Assembly: GCF_902774605.1 (NCBI RefSeq)
Contig: NZ_CACYJE010000014.1
Coordinates: 1 to 32,651 of the forward strand
Source of the DNA: an uncultured Methanobrevibacter sp.
GTDB taxonomy: Archaea; Methanobacteriota; Methanobacteria; Methanobacteriales; Methanobacteriaceae
Length of the DNA stretch: 32,651 nucleotides
Direction: 5' to 3'
Part shown: piece by piece, positions 25,441-31,932 of the stretch
Layout of the letters: each line of letters opens with the position of its first letter
How positions within the stretch are numbered: position 1 is the stretch's first letter
Made by a program: the position numbers and the translations under genes
Notes under the pieces: model-generated
The model's input: only the letters and a program-made list of their open reading frames with translations
The model's database searches: none
What the model was told of the DNA's origin: nothing

Positions 25441-25481
25441 AAAAAAAAGTGATTTGAAGGAAGATTAATTGAATAATCTTC
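25441..25481 (-). terminator. Terminator of the lsm-rpl37e operon
   Basis: GAAGATTA (25460-25467) and TAATCTTC (25474-25481) form an 8-bp stem. On the minus strand a run of eight T residues (25441-25448) follows shortly after it. Confidence 0.65.
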
Positions 25482-25496
25482 GCGATAATTGCCAAC

Positions 25497-25685
25497 TTAT
25501 ACTAGTCTTTGTCTAGTAGTTGGTTTTTTGTTTTGCCAGCTGTATCTCCTGAGTTTTTTGGATTTACCAAATCCGCAAGAAGCACAGACTTTTTTGCGTA
25601 TGTGATAAGTGTTTCTACCACATCTTCTGCATCTGATATGGGTCTTTTTATTCTTCTTACCCATTGATGGAGTTCCCTTTGACAT
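25497..25685 (-). CDS. rpl37e: 50S ribosomal protein L37e
   Basis: This small basic zinc-finger protein (62 residues) of the archaeal/eukaryotic large ribosomal subunit has the opening [20 protein letters not shown]. Zinc ligands are C19, C22, C34 and C37 (CRRCG and CASCG), and an Arg/Lys-rich end follows ([13 protein letters not shown]). Length is exactly as expected. A perfect GGAGGTG ribosome site stands 6 bases before ATG. It lies 58 bases after the LSm gene, the arrangement common in euryarchaea, and has its own downstream terminator. Confidence 0.97.
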   Translation of the reverse strand: MSKGTPSMGKKNKKTHIRCRRCGRNTYHIRKKVCASCGFGKSKKLRRYSWQNKKPTTRQRLV

Positions 25686-25743
25686 TGATACACCTCCTTA
25701 ATTTATCGTAAAAATATAATCTCGAAAAGTATTGGAATAATAC

Positions 25744-25983
<240 letters not shown>

Positions 25984-26183
25984 TTATATTATTACAATTT
26001 TTAGTTTTTTAATATGAATAGAGTATTTCCATACTCACTATTAGACATAATATAATCAAGTTAAGATAAGACAAAACCTAATTAAAACTAATACTATTAA
26101 TTATAACTAACCTACTATATAAAGGTTACCTTATTTTAGGTTAAAAATAGCAAAAATTTAACAATTCAGTTAAGAATAAACTG

Positions 26184-26226
26184 AAATATTACTAATCAAA
26201 TGCTCTCTTACACTTTACATTAATAT
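26184..26226 (+). promoter_or_regulatory. 43-bp shared promoter element, copy B
   Basis: This is the second copy of the element at 24126-24168 (5 differences in 43), in the same orientation. The TATA-like end (CATTAATATT) lies about 45 bases before ATG 26271. It lies in the divergent gap with lsm. The rest of the 25975-26183 gap is AT-rich, with a TATA-like TATATAAAGG/CCTTTATATA near 26114-26123. Confidence 0.6.
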
Positions 26227-26270
26227 TAACCCATACAAAAATATTTCCACTCAACCATCATCGTGATAGA

Positions 26271-26762
26271 ATGCAATTTGACCGTGAAAAATACATCAAC
26301 CTAATCATGTACATACTGAGCCAATGCTACAACAAGCCAAACTTCGGCAAGACGGTGCTCTGCAGCATACTGTACTTCATTGATTTCGGATACTATGAAA
26401 GATACGGTGAATTGATGACAAACGAAACATACATAAAGTCAAAAAGAGGAATCCAGCCAGAACACTTCATGGAAATAAGCCAGGATTTGATTTCAAAAAA
26501 CCAGCTCTTCCTCAAGAAGGAACCATACTACCAGCACACGATACACCGCTACTACCCCATGATCATCCCATTGATGACATTCAAGCCGGAGGAGCTTGAA
26601 ATAATAAACCTCTCCATCGACAGATTAAGCAACAATAACGCAAGCACAATCACGAAGTATGCAATAAACGATCCCCCGATACATGCCGCCGGCCTGGGCG
26701 AGAGGATAGATTCGAGATACGTGTTTTCAAGGAATGAGAAATACTCCCTATTAAACAAATAG
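26271..26762 (+). CDS. Panacea-domain (DUF4065 / SocA-like) protein
   Basis: The 163-residue protein matches the Panacea/SocA family, best known as antitoxins that neutralise diverse toxins. Residues 5-40 give the family opening FDREKYINLIMYILSQC, followed by GKTVLCSILYFIDFGYYERYG. TYIKSKRGIQP follows, and the ending PIHAAGLGERIDSRYVFSRN corresponds to the usual H-x-D-x-P-W ... G-E-x-I-D-Y-x-x-V-F-Y-R pattern. A GTGAT ribosome-like site lies 3 bases before ATG. No toxin gene is adjacent: the next gene is a PUA protein 54 bases on. It may therefore act alone, pair with a distant toxin, or pair with the gene sharing its promoter element at 24209. Confidence 0.8.
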   Translation: MQFDREKYINLIMYILSQCYNKPNFGKTVLCSILYFIDFGYYERYGELMTNETYIKSKRGIQPEHFMEISQDLISKNQLFLKKEPYYQHTIHRYYPMIIPLMTFKPEELEIINLSIDRLSNNNASTITKYAINDPPIHAAGLGERIDSRYVFSRNEKYSLLNK

Positions 26763-26816
26763 GTTTATTTATGCCGAATATATAATATTATTCAATAAAA
26801 GACTATTGGGATAATT

Positions 26817-27299
26817 ATGGCTATAAAAGTTAAAAAAAGAAATTTCCTGAAAAAAAAGAAAATTAAAGAGATAAAAGCGGAATTAGGCGAATACGGCGGA
26901 TTGCTTCAAGGCAAGAAGAATGTTGAGATACTTGAAGCGGAACCTAATTCATTCATATTGGTGGACGGGGAACCATACATCATCATTATCGACGACAAAC
27001 CATTCCCAACACTCAAGGCAGCGCTTGCCAATGAAATCGATGCCAAAACAGTCACCGTCGACATGGGAGCCATACGCTTCGTAAGCAACGGTGCAGACAT
27101 CATGAGTCCAGGAATAGTCGATGCCTCAGAAGGCGTTGAGGCAGGAGACATCGTGCTAATCATTGACGAAACCTATGGAAAGCCATTGGCGATAGGCGTG
27201 AGCCTAATCAGCGGAGAGGAAATGGTTGCAAACGATTCCGGAAAGGCAGTTGAAACCAAACACTATGTCGGCGACGACATATGGAACTTCGAACTCTGA
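26817..27299 (+). CDS. PUA-domain RNA-binding protein (archaeal MCT-1 / DUF1947 type)
   Basis: The product has 160 residues. A basic N-terminus (VKKRNFLKKKKIKEIK) is followed by a small alpha/beta DUF1947-like domain to about residue 75. A PUA domain occupies residues 78-155, with MGAIRFVSNGADIMSPGIVD, then GDIVLIIDETYGKPLAIG. This is the archaeal counterpart of MCT-1/Tma20, which acts with eIF2D/DENR-like factors on ribosomes; an RNA or ribosome role is inferred. GGGAT lies 6 bases before ATG 26817. The next gene, arfB, begins 12 bases after the stop. Confidence 0.88.
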   Translation: MAIKVKKRNFLKKKKIKEIKAELGEYGGLLQGKKNVEILEAEPNSFILVDGEPYIIIIDDKPFPTLKAALANEIDAKTVTVDMGAIRFVSNGADIMSPGIVDASEGVEAGDIVLIIDETYGKPLAIGVSLISGEEMVANDSGKAVETKHYVGDDIWNFEL

Positions 27300-27311
27300 G
27301 GAATGATAAGG

Positions 27312-28004
27312 ATGGCTGAGTTAAGATACAGGGCAGGAAAGATAAGGGACCCTGGAGTTCACAAAATCGGCATAATAGCACTCGGGTCACACCTGGAAAA
27401 CCATGGCCCTGCACTGCCGATTGACACCGATGCAAAAATCGGAGCCCACATAGCATTCCAGTCAGCTCTTGAAACCGGCGCCAAATTCCTGGGAATAATA
27501 TTTCCCGCTTACGAACTAGACACAATCGACCATGGAGTGCACGTTTCACTGGAAGTGTTAAAGGAAAACGTCATAAACACATTGAACCAGGCAAAGAAAT
27601 TCCTTGACATCGAAAAGGTGGTTATCGTCAACGCCCATGGGGGAAACATTCCGCTGATGGCTGAACTGTGGGAAATTGAAGATGAAACTGACATGGCGAT
27701 AACATTCAACAATAAGGTGATATCATCAGAAGGCCCCCACGGAGGAAGCGGCGAACTGTCAATGGCTAAGGTTTTAGGCATCGTCAATGAGGATGAGCTT
27801 GAAAACCAGGCAGATGTCAGCAAGTATGAGGAAGTGGGATTATACGGATTCAAACAGGCACGCAAGGATGATCCCAACATTGAAGAGGGCGCCAGGGACG
27901 TTGAAGAAAACGGAGTCTACATTGATGAGGAATACGGTGAAAGACTGTTTAGCCTAGCCATAAATTCCGTCATACTGGACGTTGAAAAACTATTAGATTT
28001 CTAA
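27312..28004 (+). CDS. arfB: Creatininase-family deformylase ArfB (FAPy deformylase)
   Basis: This 230-residue metal hydrolase has the creatininase-fold ligands E29, H31 (SHLENHGPALPIDTD), D40, H109 (VNAHGGN) and E148 (GPHGGSGELS). Archaeal members hydrolyse 2-amino-5-formylamino-6-ribosylaminopyrimidin-4(3H)-one 5'-monophosphate to formate and the diaminopyrimidine. This is the second archaeal step from GTP towards riboflavin and the deazaflavin F420. The frame opens at ATG 27303, but its ribosome site would be 1 base away. With ATG 27312 (MAELRY), the GAGG at 27298-27301 is correctly spaced. It is probably co-transcribed with the PUA gene. Confidence 0.88.
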   Translation: MAELRYRAGKIRDPGVHKIGIIALGSHLENHGPALPIDTDAKIGAHIAFQSALETGAKFLGIIFPAYELDTIDHGVHVSLEVLKENVINTLNQAKKFLDIEKVVIVNAHGGNIPLMAELWEIEDETDMAITFNNKVISSEGPHGGSGELSMAKVLGIVNEDELENQADVSKYEEVGLYGFKQARKDDPNIEEGARDVEENGVYIDEEYGERLFSLAINSVILDVEKLLDF

Positions 28005-28020
28005 AAAAAAAAGAAAAGAA

Positions 28021-28488
28021 TTATTCAGATGTAGTAGTCTCTACATCTGAACCACTGCCACTGCCGGATGAAGTGTCTGTTGTGGTTTCGACATTAGAAC
28101 CGGATGAGCCACCTGAACTTGAACCGCCACTGCTAGAAGAGCCACCACTGCTGGAGGAACCTCCACTTGAAGAGGAACTGCTTCCGGAGCTTGAACTTCC
28201 TGAGGAAGACGAATCTGATTTTGAAGAGTCATCAACTGTTGTCTCCACACTTGAAGAATCATCAGATGAACTGTCATCATAATCCTGGTAATCGGACTGG
28301 TAACTGTAGTCACTGCTGCCAGTGTCAATGTTTTCAAGGGCTGAAAGATTATCCAGCACTCCACCCGATTCGGTTTCATTAGGTAAAATTGATATCGGTC
28401 CGGTCATGGATGCAAATACGCTTGCAAAGCAGAATGCAATGACTGCAACTATGAAAATGACCAAAACTGTAGCTGATCTACTTGACAA
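28021..28488 (-). CDS. Secreted or membrane-anchored Ser/Gly-rich low-complexity protein
   Basis: The product has about 155 residues. An N-terminal hydrophobic segment (TVLVIFIVAVIAFCFASVFA) is a signal peptide or anchor. The middle is acidic with Tyr/Ser. From about residue 90 onward the chain is almost only Ser and Gly, broken by two VETTT motifs near the end. Such a tail is likely extended and exposed, perhaps glycosylated, outside the cell. Function is unknown. The frame reaches a GTG at 28497, but GGTG stands 6 bases before the TTG at 28488, making that the better start. The tail is encoded by degenerate trinucleotide repeats and could vary in length between strains. Confidence 0.7.
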   Translation of the reverse strand: MSSRSATVLVIFIVAVIAFCFASVFASMTGPISILPNETESGGVLDNLSALENIDTGSSDYSYQSDYQDYDDSSSDDSSSVETTVDDSSKSDSSSSGSSSSGSSSSSSGGSSSSGGSSSSGGSSSGGSSGSNVETTTDTSSGSGSGSDVETTTSE

Positions 28489-28557
28489 ATTTAACACCTT
28501 TCATAAAATTAATTAACATTAATATGTTTGATTAAATATATAAATATATTGATAAGC

Positions 28558-29157
28558 ATGAAGACCATTAAAAAACCAGTTCAAGTGGAGATAAATGTTA
28601 AGAAATCACAGTTCATATGCTCACTGTTTCCAACCCGGACCAAAAAGGAATCCAAGGAAATCATCCAAAAATTGAACCAGCAGTACAGTGACGCCACCCA
28701 TAACTGCACAGCATATATCGCCAGCGACGGCGAGGGATTTGACGATGACGGAGAGCCTGGAGGAACAGCAGGAAAGCCAATGATCAATGTCTTAAGGAAA
28801 AATGAGCTTCACAACATCACGGCAGTCGTGACAAGATACTTCGGCGGGATAAAGCTTGGTGCCGGAGGGCTTGTCAGGGCATATTCGAAATCGGTCATGG
28901 AGGCCATCGGCGAAGCTGAGATAGTTGAGATTGAGGAGTATAGTGTTTTTGAACTTGTTTTTGAATATTCCAACATCAAGACAGCGGATATGGAAGTCAG
29001 AAACAATAATCTGGAAACCATCGATAAGCAGTATTCAGATAAGGTGTCCTATGAGGTCATCTCAAGGGACAATCGTGATGTTGAGAAAATATTCGAGAAG
29101 TACTCCGGTAAAATACGCGTGAGTTTTAAAAATAAGCAGTTTCTAGAAAAAATTTAA
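28558..29157 (+). CDS. YigZ / IMPACT (UPF0029) family protein
   Basis: This 199-residue protein has the UPF0029 N-terminal domain: KSQFICSLFPTRTKKE, the DATHNC motif, then SDGEGFDDDGEPGGTAGKP, and the signature VVTRYFGGIKLGAGGLVRAY. A short ferredoxin-like C-terminal domain (DUF1949-type, about 130-199) follows. The eukaryotic relative IMPACT regulates translation via GCN1/GCN2; prokaryotic function is not established. ATG 28558 is chosen. An earlier ATG at 28528 adds only an AT-rich leader. No clear ribosome site is visible, and a TATA-like ATATATAAATATAT 10-25 bases upstream suggests a short-leader or leaderless message. Confidence 0.9.
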   Translation: MKTIKKPVQVEINVKKSQFICSLFPTRTKKESKEIIQKLNQQYSDATHNCTAYIASDGEGFDDDGEPGGTAGKPMINVLRKNELHNITAVVTRYFGGIKLGAGGLVRAYSKSVMEAIGEAEIVEIEEYSVFELVFEYSNIKTADMEVRNNNLETIDKQYSDKVSYEVISRDNRDVEKIFEKYSGKIRVSFKNKQFLEKI

Positions 29158-29168
29158 AGTGAAGAACG

Positions 29169-29279
29169 TTATTGTTCTTCAAAGTTAGCTGCAGGTACAC
29201 CGCAGACTGGGCATACGTAGTCTTCTGGCAATTCATCTTCTTCTAAGACGAATCCACATACTTTACAGACATAAGCCAT
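29169..29279 (-). CDS. Rubredoxin-like mini protein, 36 residues
   Basis: The product is MAYVCKVCGFVLEEDELPED, then YVCPVCGVPAANFEEQ. It has two C-x2-C knuckles (C5, C8, C23, C26) that can hold one iron, as in rubredoxin. The 15-residue loop that normal rubredoxins (about 52 residues) have between knuckles is missing. It is probably a small electron carrier or a metal-ribbon protein. GGGTG 7 bases before ATG 29279 supports expression. It is the second gene of a pair with the 39-residue homologue 11 bases upstream. Confidence 0.85.
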   Translation of the reverse strand: MAYVCKVCGFVLEEDELPEDYVCPVCGVPAANFEEQ

Positions 29280-29290
29280 GTTAAACACCC

Positions 29291-29410
29291 TTATTCTACT
29301 TTTTCAAACATGTCAGCGGTTGCGCCACACATTGGACATTTGTAGTCTTCTGGGAGTTCATCGAATTCTTCGGTTACGTATCCGCATAATTTACATTTAA
29401 ATTTTGCCAT
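29291..29410 (-). CDS. Rubredoxin-like mini protein, 39 residues
   Basis: The product is MAKFKCKLCGYVTEEFDELP, then EDYKCPMCGATADMFEKVE. The C6, C9, C25, C28 knuckles fit a single-iron rubredoxin site, but the chain is shortened in the loop like its neighbour. GGAG lies 10 bases before ATG 29410. A TATA box (TTTATATAAT on the minus strand, about 29467-29475) gives this pair its own promoter, separate from the full-length rubredoxin upstream. Confidence 0.85.
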   Translation of the reverse strand: MAKFKCKLCGYVTEEFDELPEDYKCPMCGATADMFEKVE

Positions 29411-29464
29411 TTTTAACAATCTCCTTAAAATAATTTTTTAAGTATAATAGTATTTTGTATGATA

Positions 29465-29477
29465 GTATTATATAAAA
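29465..29477 (-). promoter_or_regulatory. TATA box for the two mini-rubredoxin genes
   Basis: GTTTTATATAATAC on the minus strand lies just past the stop of the 53-residue rubredoxin. It predicts a transcript starting near 29445 with a leader of about 35 bases. Confidence 0.45.
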
Positions 29478-29639
29478 CTAATCTATTTTTTCAAACATTG
29501 CCTTTGCCATTCTGCATTTCGGACATTTGAATGAAGCTGGAAGGTCATCGAATTTGGTTCCTTCCGGAATATTCAATCCTTCTTCAATATCATCTTCATC
29601 AAAAACATATCCGCAGATTTTACATTTATATTTAGCCAT
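29478..29639 (-). CDS. Rubredoxin
   Basis: This 53-residue protein is of normal rubredoxin length. It starts MAKYKCKICGYVFDEDD, continues with the loop IPEGTKFDDLPASF, and ends KCPKCRMAKAMFEKID. Ligands are C6, C9, C39 and C42. It carries single electrons in the cytoplasm, in anaerobes often to rubrerythrin or flavodiiron oxidases for oxygen defence. The glycine normally after the last cysteine is arginine (CPKCR), which may shift redox potential. GGAG lies 9 bases before ATG 29639. It follows the acyltransferase gene by 17 bases and may share its transcript. Confidence 0.92.
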   Translation of the reverse strand: MAKYKCKICGYVFDEDDIEEGLNIPEGTKFDDLPASFKCPKCRMAKAMFEKID

Positions 29640-29656
29640 AATCGCAATCTCCAATC

Positions 29657-30508
29657 TTAAAACCTATTAGGAACCTTCAAATGATCAGGAAGCGGCTTGA
29701 TACGTGCAGGTGTTCCGATTGCAAGGTAGAATGGCGGAACTGAATGAATCACTATAGCTCCGGCCGCAACAATGGATCCTTCACCGACTTCAACGTTGGA
29801 CAGGAATGTTGTGTTTCCTCCGATTGAAGCTCCGCGCCTCACTTTCGGTCCTTGAAGTTCATAATTAATTCTTACAGGATACTTATCGTTAGTAAAACAA
29901 GCGCAAGGTCCGATAAACACATTGTCCTCAATCACGGAATTGGTTGGAATGTAGACGTTGGATTGTATGCTGACGTCATTTCCGATTATGACATCCCCCT
30001 CGATTACTGTATTGGTTCCGATCAGCACGTCATCTCCGATGTTTGTGTTTTCACGGATTACCACATTGTGTCCGGTTCTGAAATTGTCCCCTATGACCAC
30101 ATCATTGTAGATTATGGAGTTTGAGCGGATTGTGTAGTTCTTGCCTATTACCGGCGGCTTTGAGTTAGGGGAGTATTCGACCCCGAACTGAATATTCTGG
30201 TCTTTTGGAAATGTCAATTCCGGTTTTGAGTAGTCTGGCTGGATTGACTCATGCTCTATTTGAGGCTTTTCATAGATTATCTCTGCCGGCTCCATCCTTT
30301 GCGGCTGGGCATAGATATTGTCCTCTGGATAAACTGGTCTTTGAACCGGGTTTGGCCTTGGAGGTTGAGCATACAGTCTGTCATCCCTAGGCATCTGGGC
30401 AACTCGTGGTTGTTCCTGCTGATAATGCTGATTTTCCACAGGTTGCCTATAAGGATTTCCTCGATTCTTTGATTGTTTATCATCAAGAGTTTGTGAAAAT
30501 CTAACCAT
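29657..30508 (-). CDS. Hexapeptide-repeat (left-handed beta-helix) acyltransferase with disordered N-terminus
   Basis: This 283-residue protein has two parts. Residues 1-105 are Pro/Gln/Arg-rich and lack structure-forming residues, with recurring YAQP, RPVY and PRP motifs (disordered). Residues about 115-270 are hexapeptide coils ([47 protein letters not shown]). They end in a [22 protein letters not shown] cap and the closing [11 protein letters not shown] typical of sugar O/N-acetyltransferases (WbbJ/VatD-like). The catalytic His is probably in RTGHNVV or the INYEL loop; this is uncertain. It may act on nucleotide sugars for surface glycans. It lies directly upstream of a rubredoxin gene. 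Confidence 0.85.
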   Translation of the reverse strand: MVRFSQTLDDKQSKNRGNPYRQPVENQHYQQEQPRVAQMPRDDRLYAQPPRPNPVQRPVYPEDNIYAQPQRMEPAEIIYEKPQIEHESIQPDYSKPELTFPKDQNIQFGVEYSPNSKPPVIGKNYTIRSNSIIYNDVVIGDNFRTGHNVVIRENTNIGDDVLIGTNTVIEGDVIIGNDVSIQSNVYIPTNSVIEDNVFIGPCACFTNDKYPVRINYELQGPKVRRGASIGGNTTFLSNVEVGEGSIVAAGAIVIHSVPPFYLAIGTPARIKPLPDHLKVPNRF

Positions 30509-30567
30509 AATATCAAACCTTTATTCAATTAAATTTAATTTAGTAATGACTTTATTTATGTTGTTCA

Positions 30568-30583
30568 TTAGTATATATACTAA
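30568..30583. promoter_or_regulatory. Palindromic TATA region upstream of the acyltransferase gene
   Basis: TTAGTATATATACTAA is a perfect 16-bp palindrome about 60 bases before ATG 30508. It can serve as a TATA box on the minus strand and possibly in both directions. The remaining 30584-30680 stretch shows no gene. Confidence 0.45.
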
Positions 30584-30681
30584 GTGGTTTGAAAATATGA
30601 TTTTTTTGAATAAACCCGCAACAATATTTACTCAAACTTGTTAAAAACACCCAATAATTATAATTCCAAATTAAAATCAAT

Positions 30682-30713
30682 ATTGTAAGTATACAATAGC
30701 AATTAATATATAT
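30682..30713 (+). promoter_or_regulatory. Palindrome and TATA box before the 35-residue gene
   Basis: ATTGTA-AGTA-TACAAT (30682-30697) is followed by AATTAATATATATTA (about 30701-30714). The TATA centre lies about 25 bases before ATG 30735, so the message would be leaderless. The palindrome resembles the TTGTATACAA sites near 2.9 kb. Confidence 0.4.
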
Positions 30714-30734
30714 TATGAAGATTAATTGAATTTT

Positions 30735-30842
30735 ATGACAAGAAAAAGCATTTTAGATGAGTACAATTATGAAAAATTGAAAAAAAGAAAACAAAGAGAA
30801 AATGACACAATATTAAGTTATAAAAATATAAAGAAAATTTAG
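30735..30842 (+). CDS. Possible 35-residue basic protein
   Basis: The frame reads MTRKSILDEYNYEKLKKRKQ, then RENDTILSYKNIKKI. It is basic, probably one helix, with no recognisable family. Support is limited to a well-placed TATA box and an upstream palindrome; there is no ribosome site. It converges on the antitoxin-like gene, with a 4-base overlap of the ends. It could be a regulator or micro-toxin, or a chance frame in AT-rich DNA. Confidence 0.35.
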   Translation: MTRKSILDEYNYEKLKKRKQRENDTILSYKNIKKI

Positions 30843-30994
30843 AGATCAAACCCTATTAAAGGGACATCTCTTGCATTTCTAACTTTTTCCTTATATTCTT
30901 TCTCTTTTTCAGTTAAAGGAGCATTCATATCGTCAATTAAGTCTTTTAAATCTTCTCCTTCAAAAATTGGGGTTGGTGCGATAGGTTTCGCCAT
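30839..30994 (-). CDS. Small antitoxin-like protein, 51 residues
   Basis: The frame reads MAKPIAPTPIFEGEDLKD, then LIDDMNAPLTEKEKEYKE, then KVRNARDVPLIGFDL. The opening PIAPTP-x-F/L-x-GED followed by an acidic helix, P-x-T-E-K-E-K-E and a basic helix resembles a family of small archaeal antitoxin-like proteins. This is from memory of the pattern, not a search. A GAGGTG ribosome site lies 6 bases before ATG 30994. A palindrome (31060-31073) lies in its promoter. No toxin gene is adjacent in the same operon, so it is an orphan here or pairs with the tiny convergent gene. It is a real gene with good probability; function is uncertain. Confidence 0.65.
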   Translation of the reverse strand: MAKPIAPTPIFEGEDLKDLIDDMNAPLTEKEKEYKEKVRNARDVPLIGFDL

Positions 30995-31059
30995 AATAAC
31001 CACCTCTTTCAATTTAATTTGAAAATACTTTTACATGAAGTATTCAATCAATAATATAT

Positions 31060-31080
31060 TAGTTAAATAACTATATAATG
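31060..31080 (-). promoter_or_regulatory. Promoter with palindromic operator for the antitoxin-like gene
   Basis: TAGTTA-AA-TAACTA (31060-31073) sits between a minus-strand TATA box (CATTATATAG, 31071-31080) and the expected transcription start near 31045. This is a repressor-like position. The rest of the gap to 31198 shows no gene. Confidence 0.45.
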
Positions 31081-31198
31081 TTTGTTAATTAAGTGGATTC
31101 AACAAACTGCAATATTGATTTGAGTTCATGTTAAACAAAGCTAATTTCATGCTCTAAAATCAATTAAACACTTTCAATGCAAAATTTCAAACATCATG

Positions 31199-31822
31199 TT
31201 AAATGTTCTGTCTCAGGAAATAACCCAGATAGACGCCGAAATAGGCAGCTACAGGAATCAGCAGTATGAAGAGAATTATTTCAAATATGATGTTCAAGTT
31301 AACGCTTGGAGTGTAAGATGGAACTGTTGGCTGATATGCTGCCCCATAAGGTGAATTATTGCTTAATGATGAGAATGCTGAGGATATTGTGGCGATTATT
31401 CCCATTGAAAAAGCGAATATCAAACCCATGCCGCTCAACACAACTGCAAATATGCTTCCAACAAACATTGTGAAGTTTGGAACCACATATGACCTGTCCC
31501 TGCATCCAAAGTATCCTATGAACATTCCGGCGAAGAACACTGAAAGCACGACTGTCAAAAGCAGGTATGTCACCATGTCGATTGATCCGTTGGACAGGAA
31601 TGCTGACCAGAATATGGAGCCTATGAATAGGAATGCTCCAAATACAACAAATGAGAATATCACTATCGCCACATTGGTTTTTTCGGAGATATTGTCAAAG
31701 AATCCTTTTGAATCATTAGCTACAGGTTTTCCAAGCAGATTATATCCGCATTCTGTGCAGAATTCAATGTCATCATCTGATATCACACTGCCGCAGTTCG
31801 GACAGTGCCTGATTATTGGCAT
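31199..31822 (-). CDS. Zinc-ribbon membrane protein of unknown function
   Basis: The product has 207 residues. An N-terminal zinc ribbon has C7-x2-C10 (HCPNCGS) and C22-x2-C25 (FCTECG). A linker and four hydrophobic segments follow, at about residues 50-75, 85-105, 115-145 and 180-205. A Pro/Tyr/Ser loop precedes the last helix. This zinc-ribbon plus membrane-helix plan is common in Methanobrevibacter proteins with no known function. ATG 31822 (MPIIRHC) is chosen because the GTG at 31831, in frame, is part of the GGAGGTGA ribosome site 8 bases before it. Confidence 0.8.
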   Translation of the reverse strand: MPIIRHCPNCGSVISDDDIEFCTECGYNLLGKPVANDSKGFFDNISEKTNVAIVIFSFVVFGAFLFIGSIFWSAFLSNGSIDMVTYLLLTVVLSVFFAGMFIGYFGCRDRSYVVPNFTMFVGSIFAVVLSGMGLIFAFSMGIIATISSAFSSLSNNSPYGAAYQPTVPSYTPSVNLNIIFEIILFILLIPVAAYFGVYLGYFLRQNI

Positions 31823-31899
31823 GATTATCACCTCCCTTGTTACTATATTATTGAAAAGTTGTTAATAAATTTTAGTGTGGGAGGGCTTAGGTTTTTGAC

Positions 31900-31932
31900 T
31901 GTGAAAAAAAGAAAAAAAGGTTAAGAAACTTA
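31900..31932 (-). terminator. T-run terminator of the Asp-rich protein gene
   Basis: Directly after the stop codon on the minus strand, TTAAGTTTCTTAA (a short palindrome) is followed by two long T-runs (about 31904-31919). Confidence 0.5.

Noticed and set aside
28041-28382. Alternative frames on both strands over the Ser/Gly-rich tract
   Set aside because: They are repeat shadows. Only the 28021-28488 frame has a signal peptide and a correctly spaced ribosome site.
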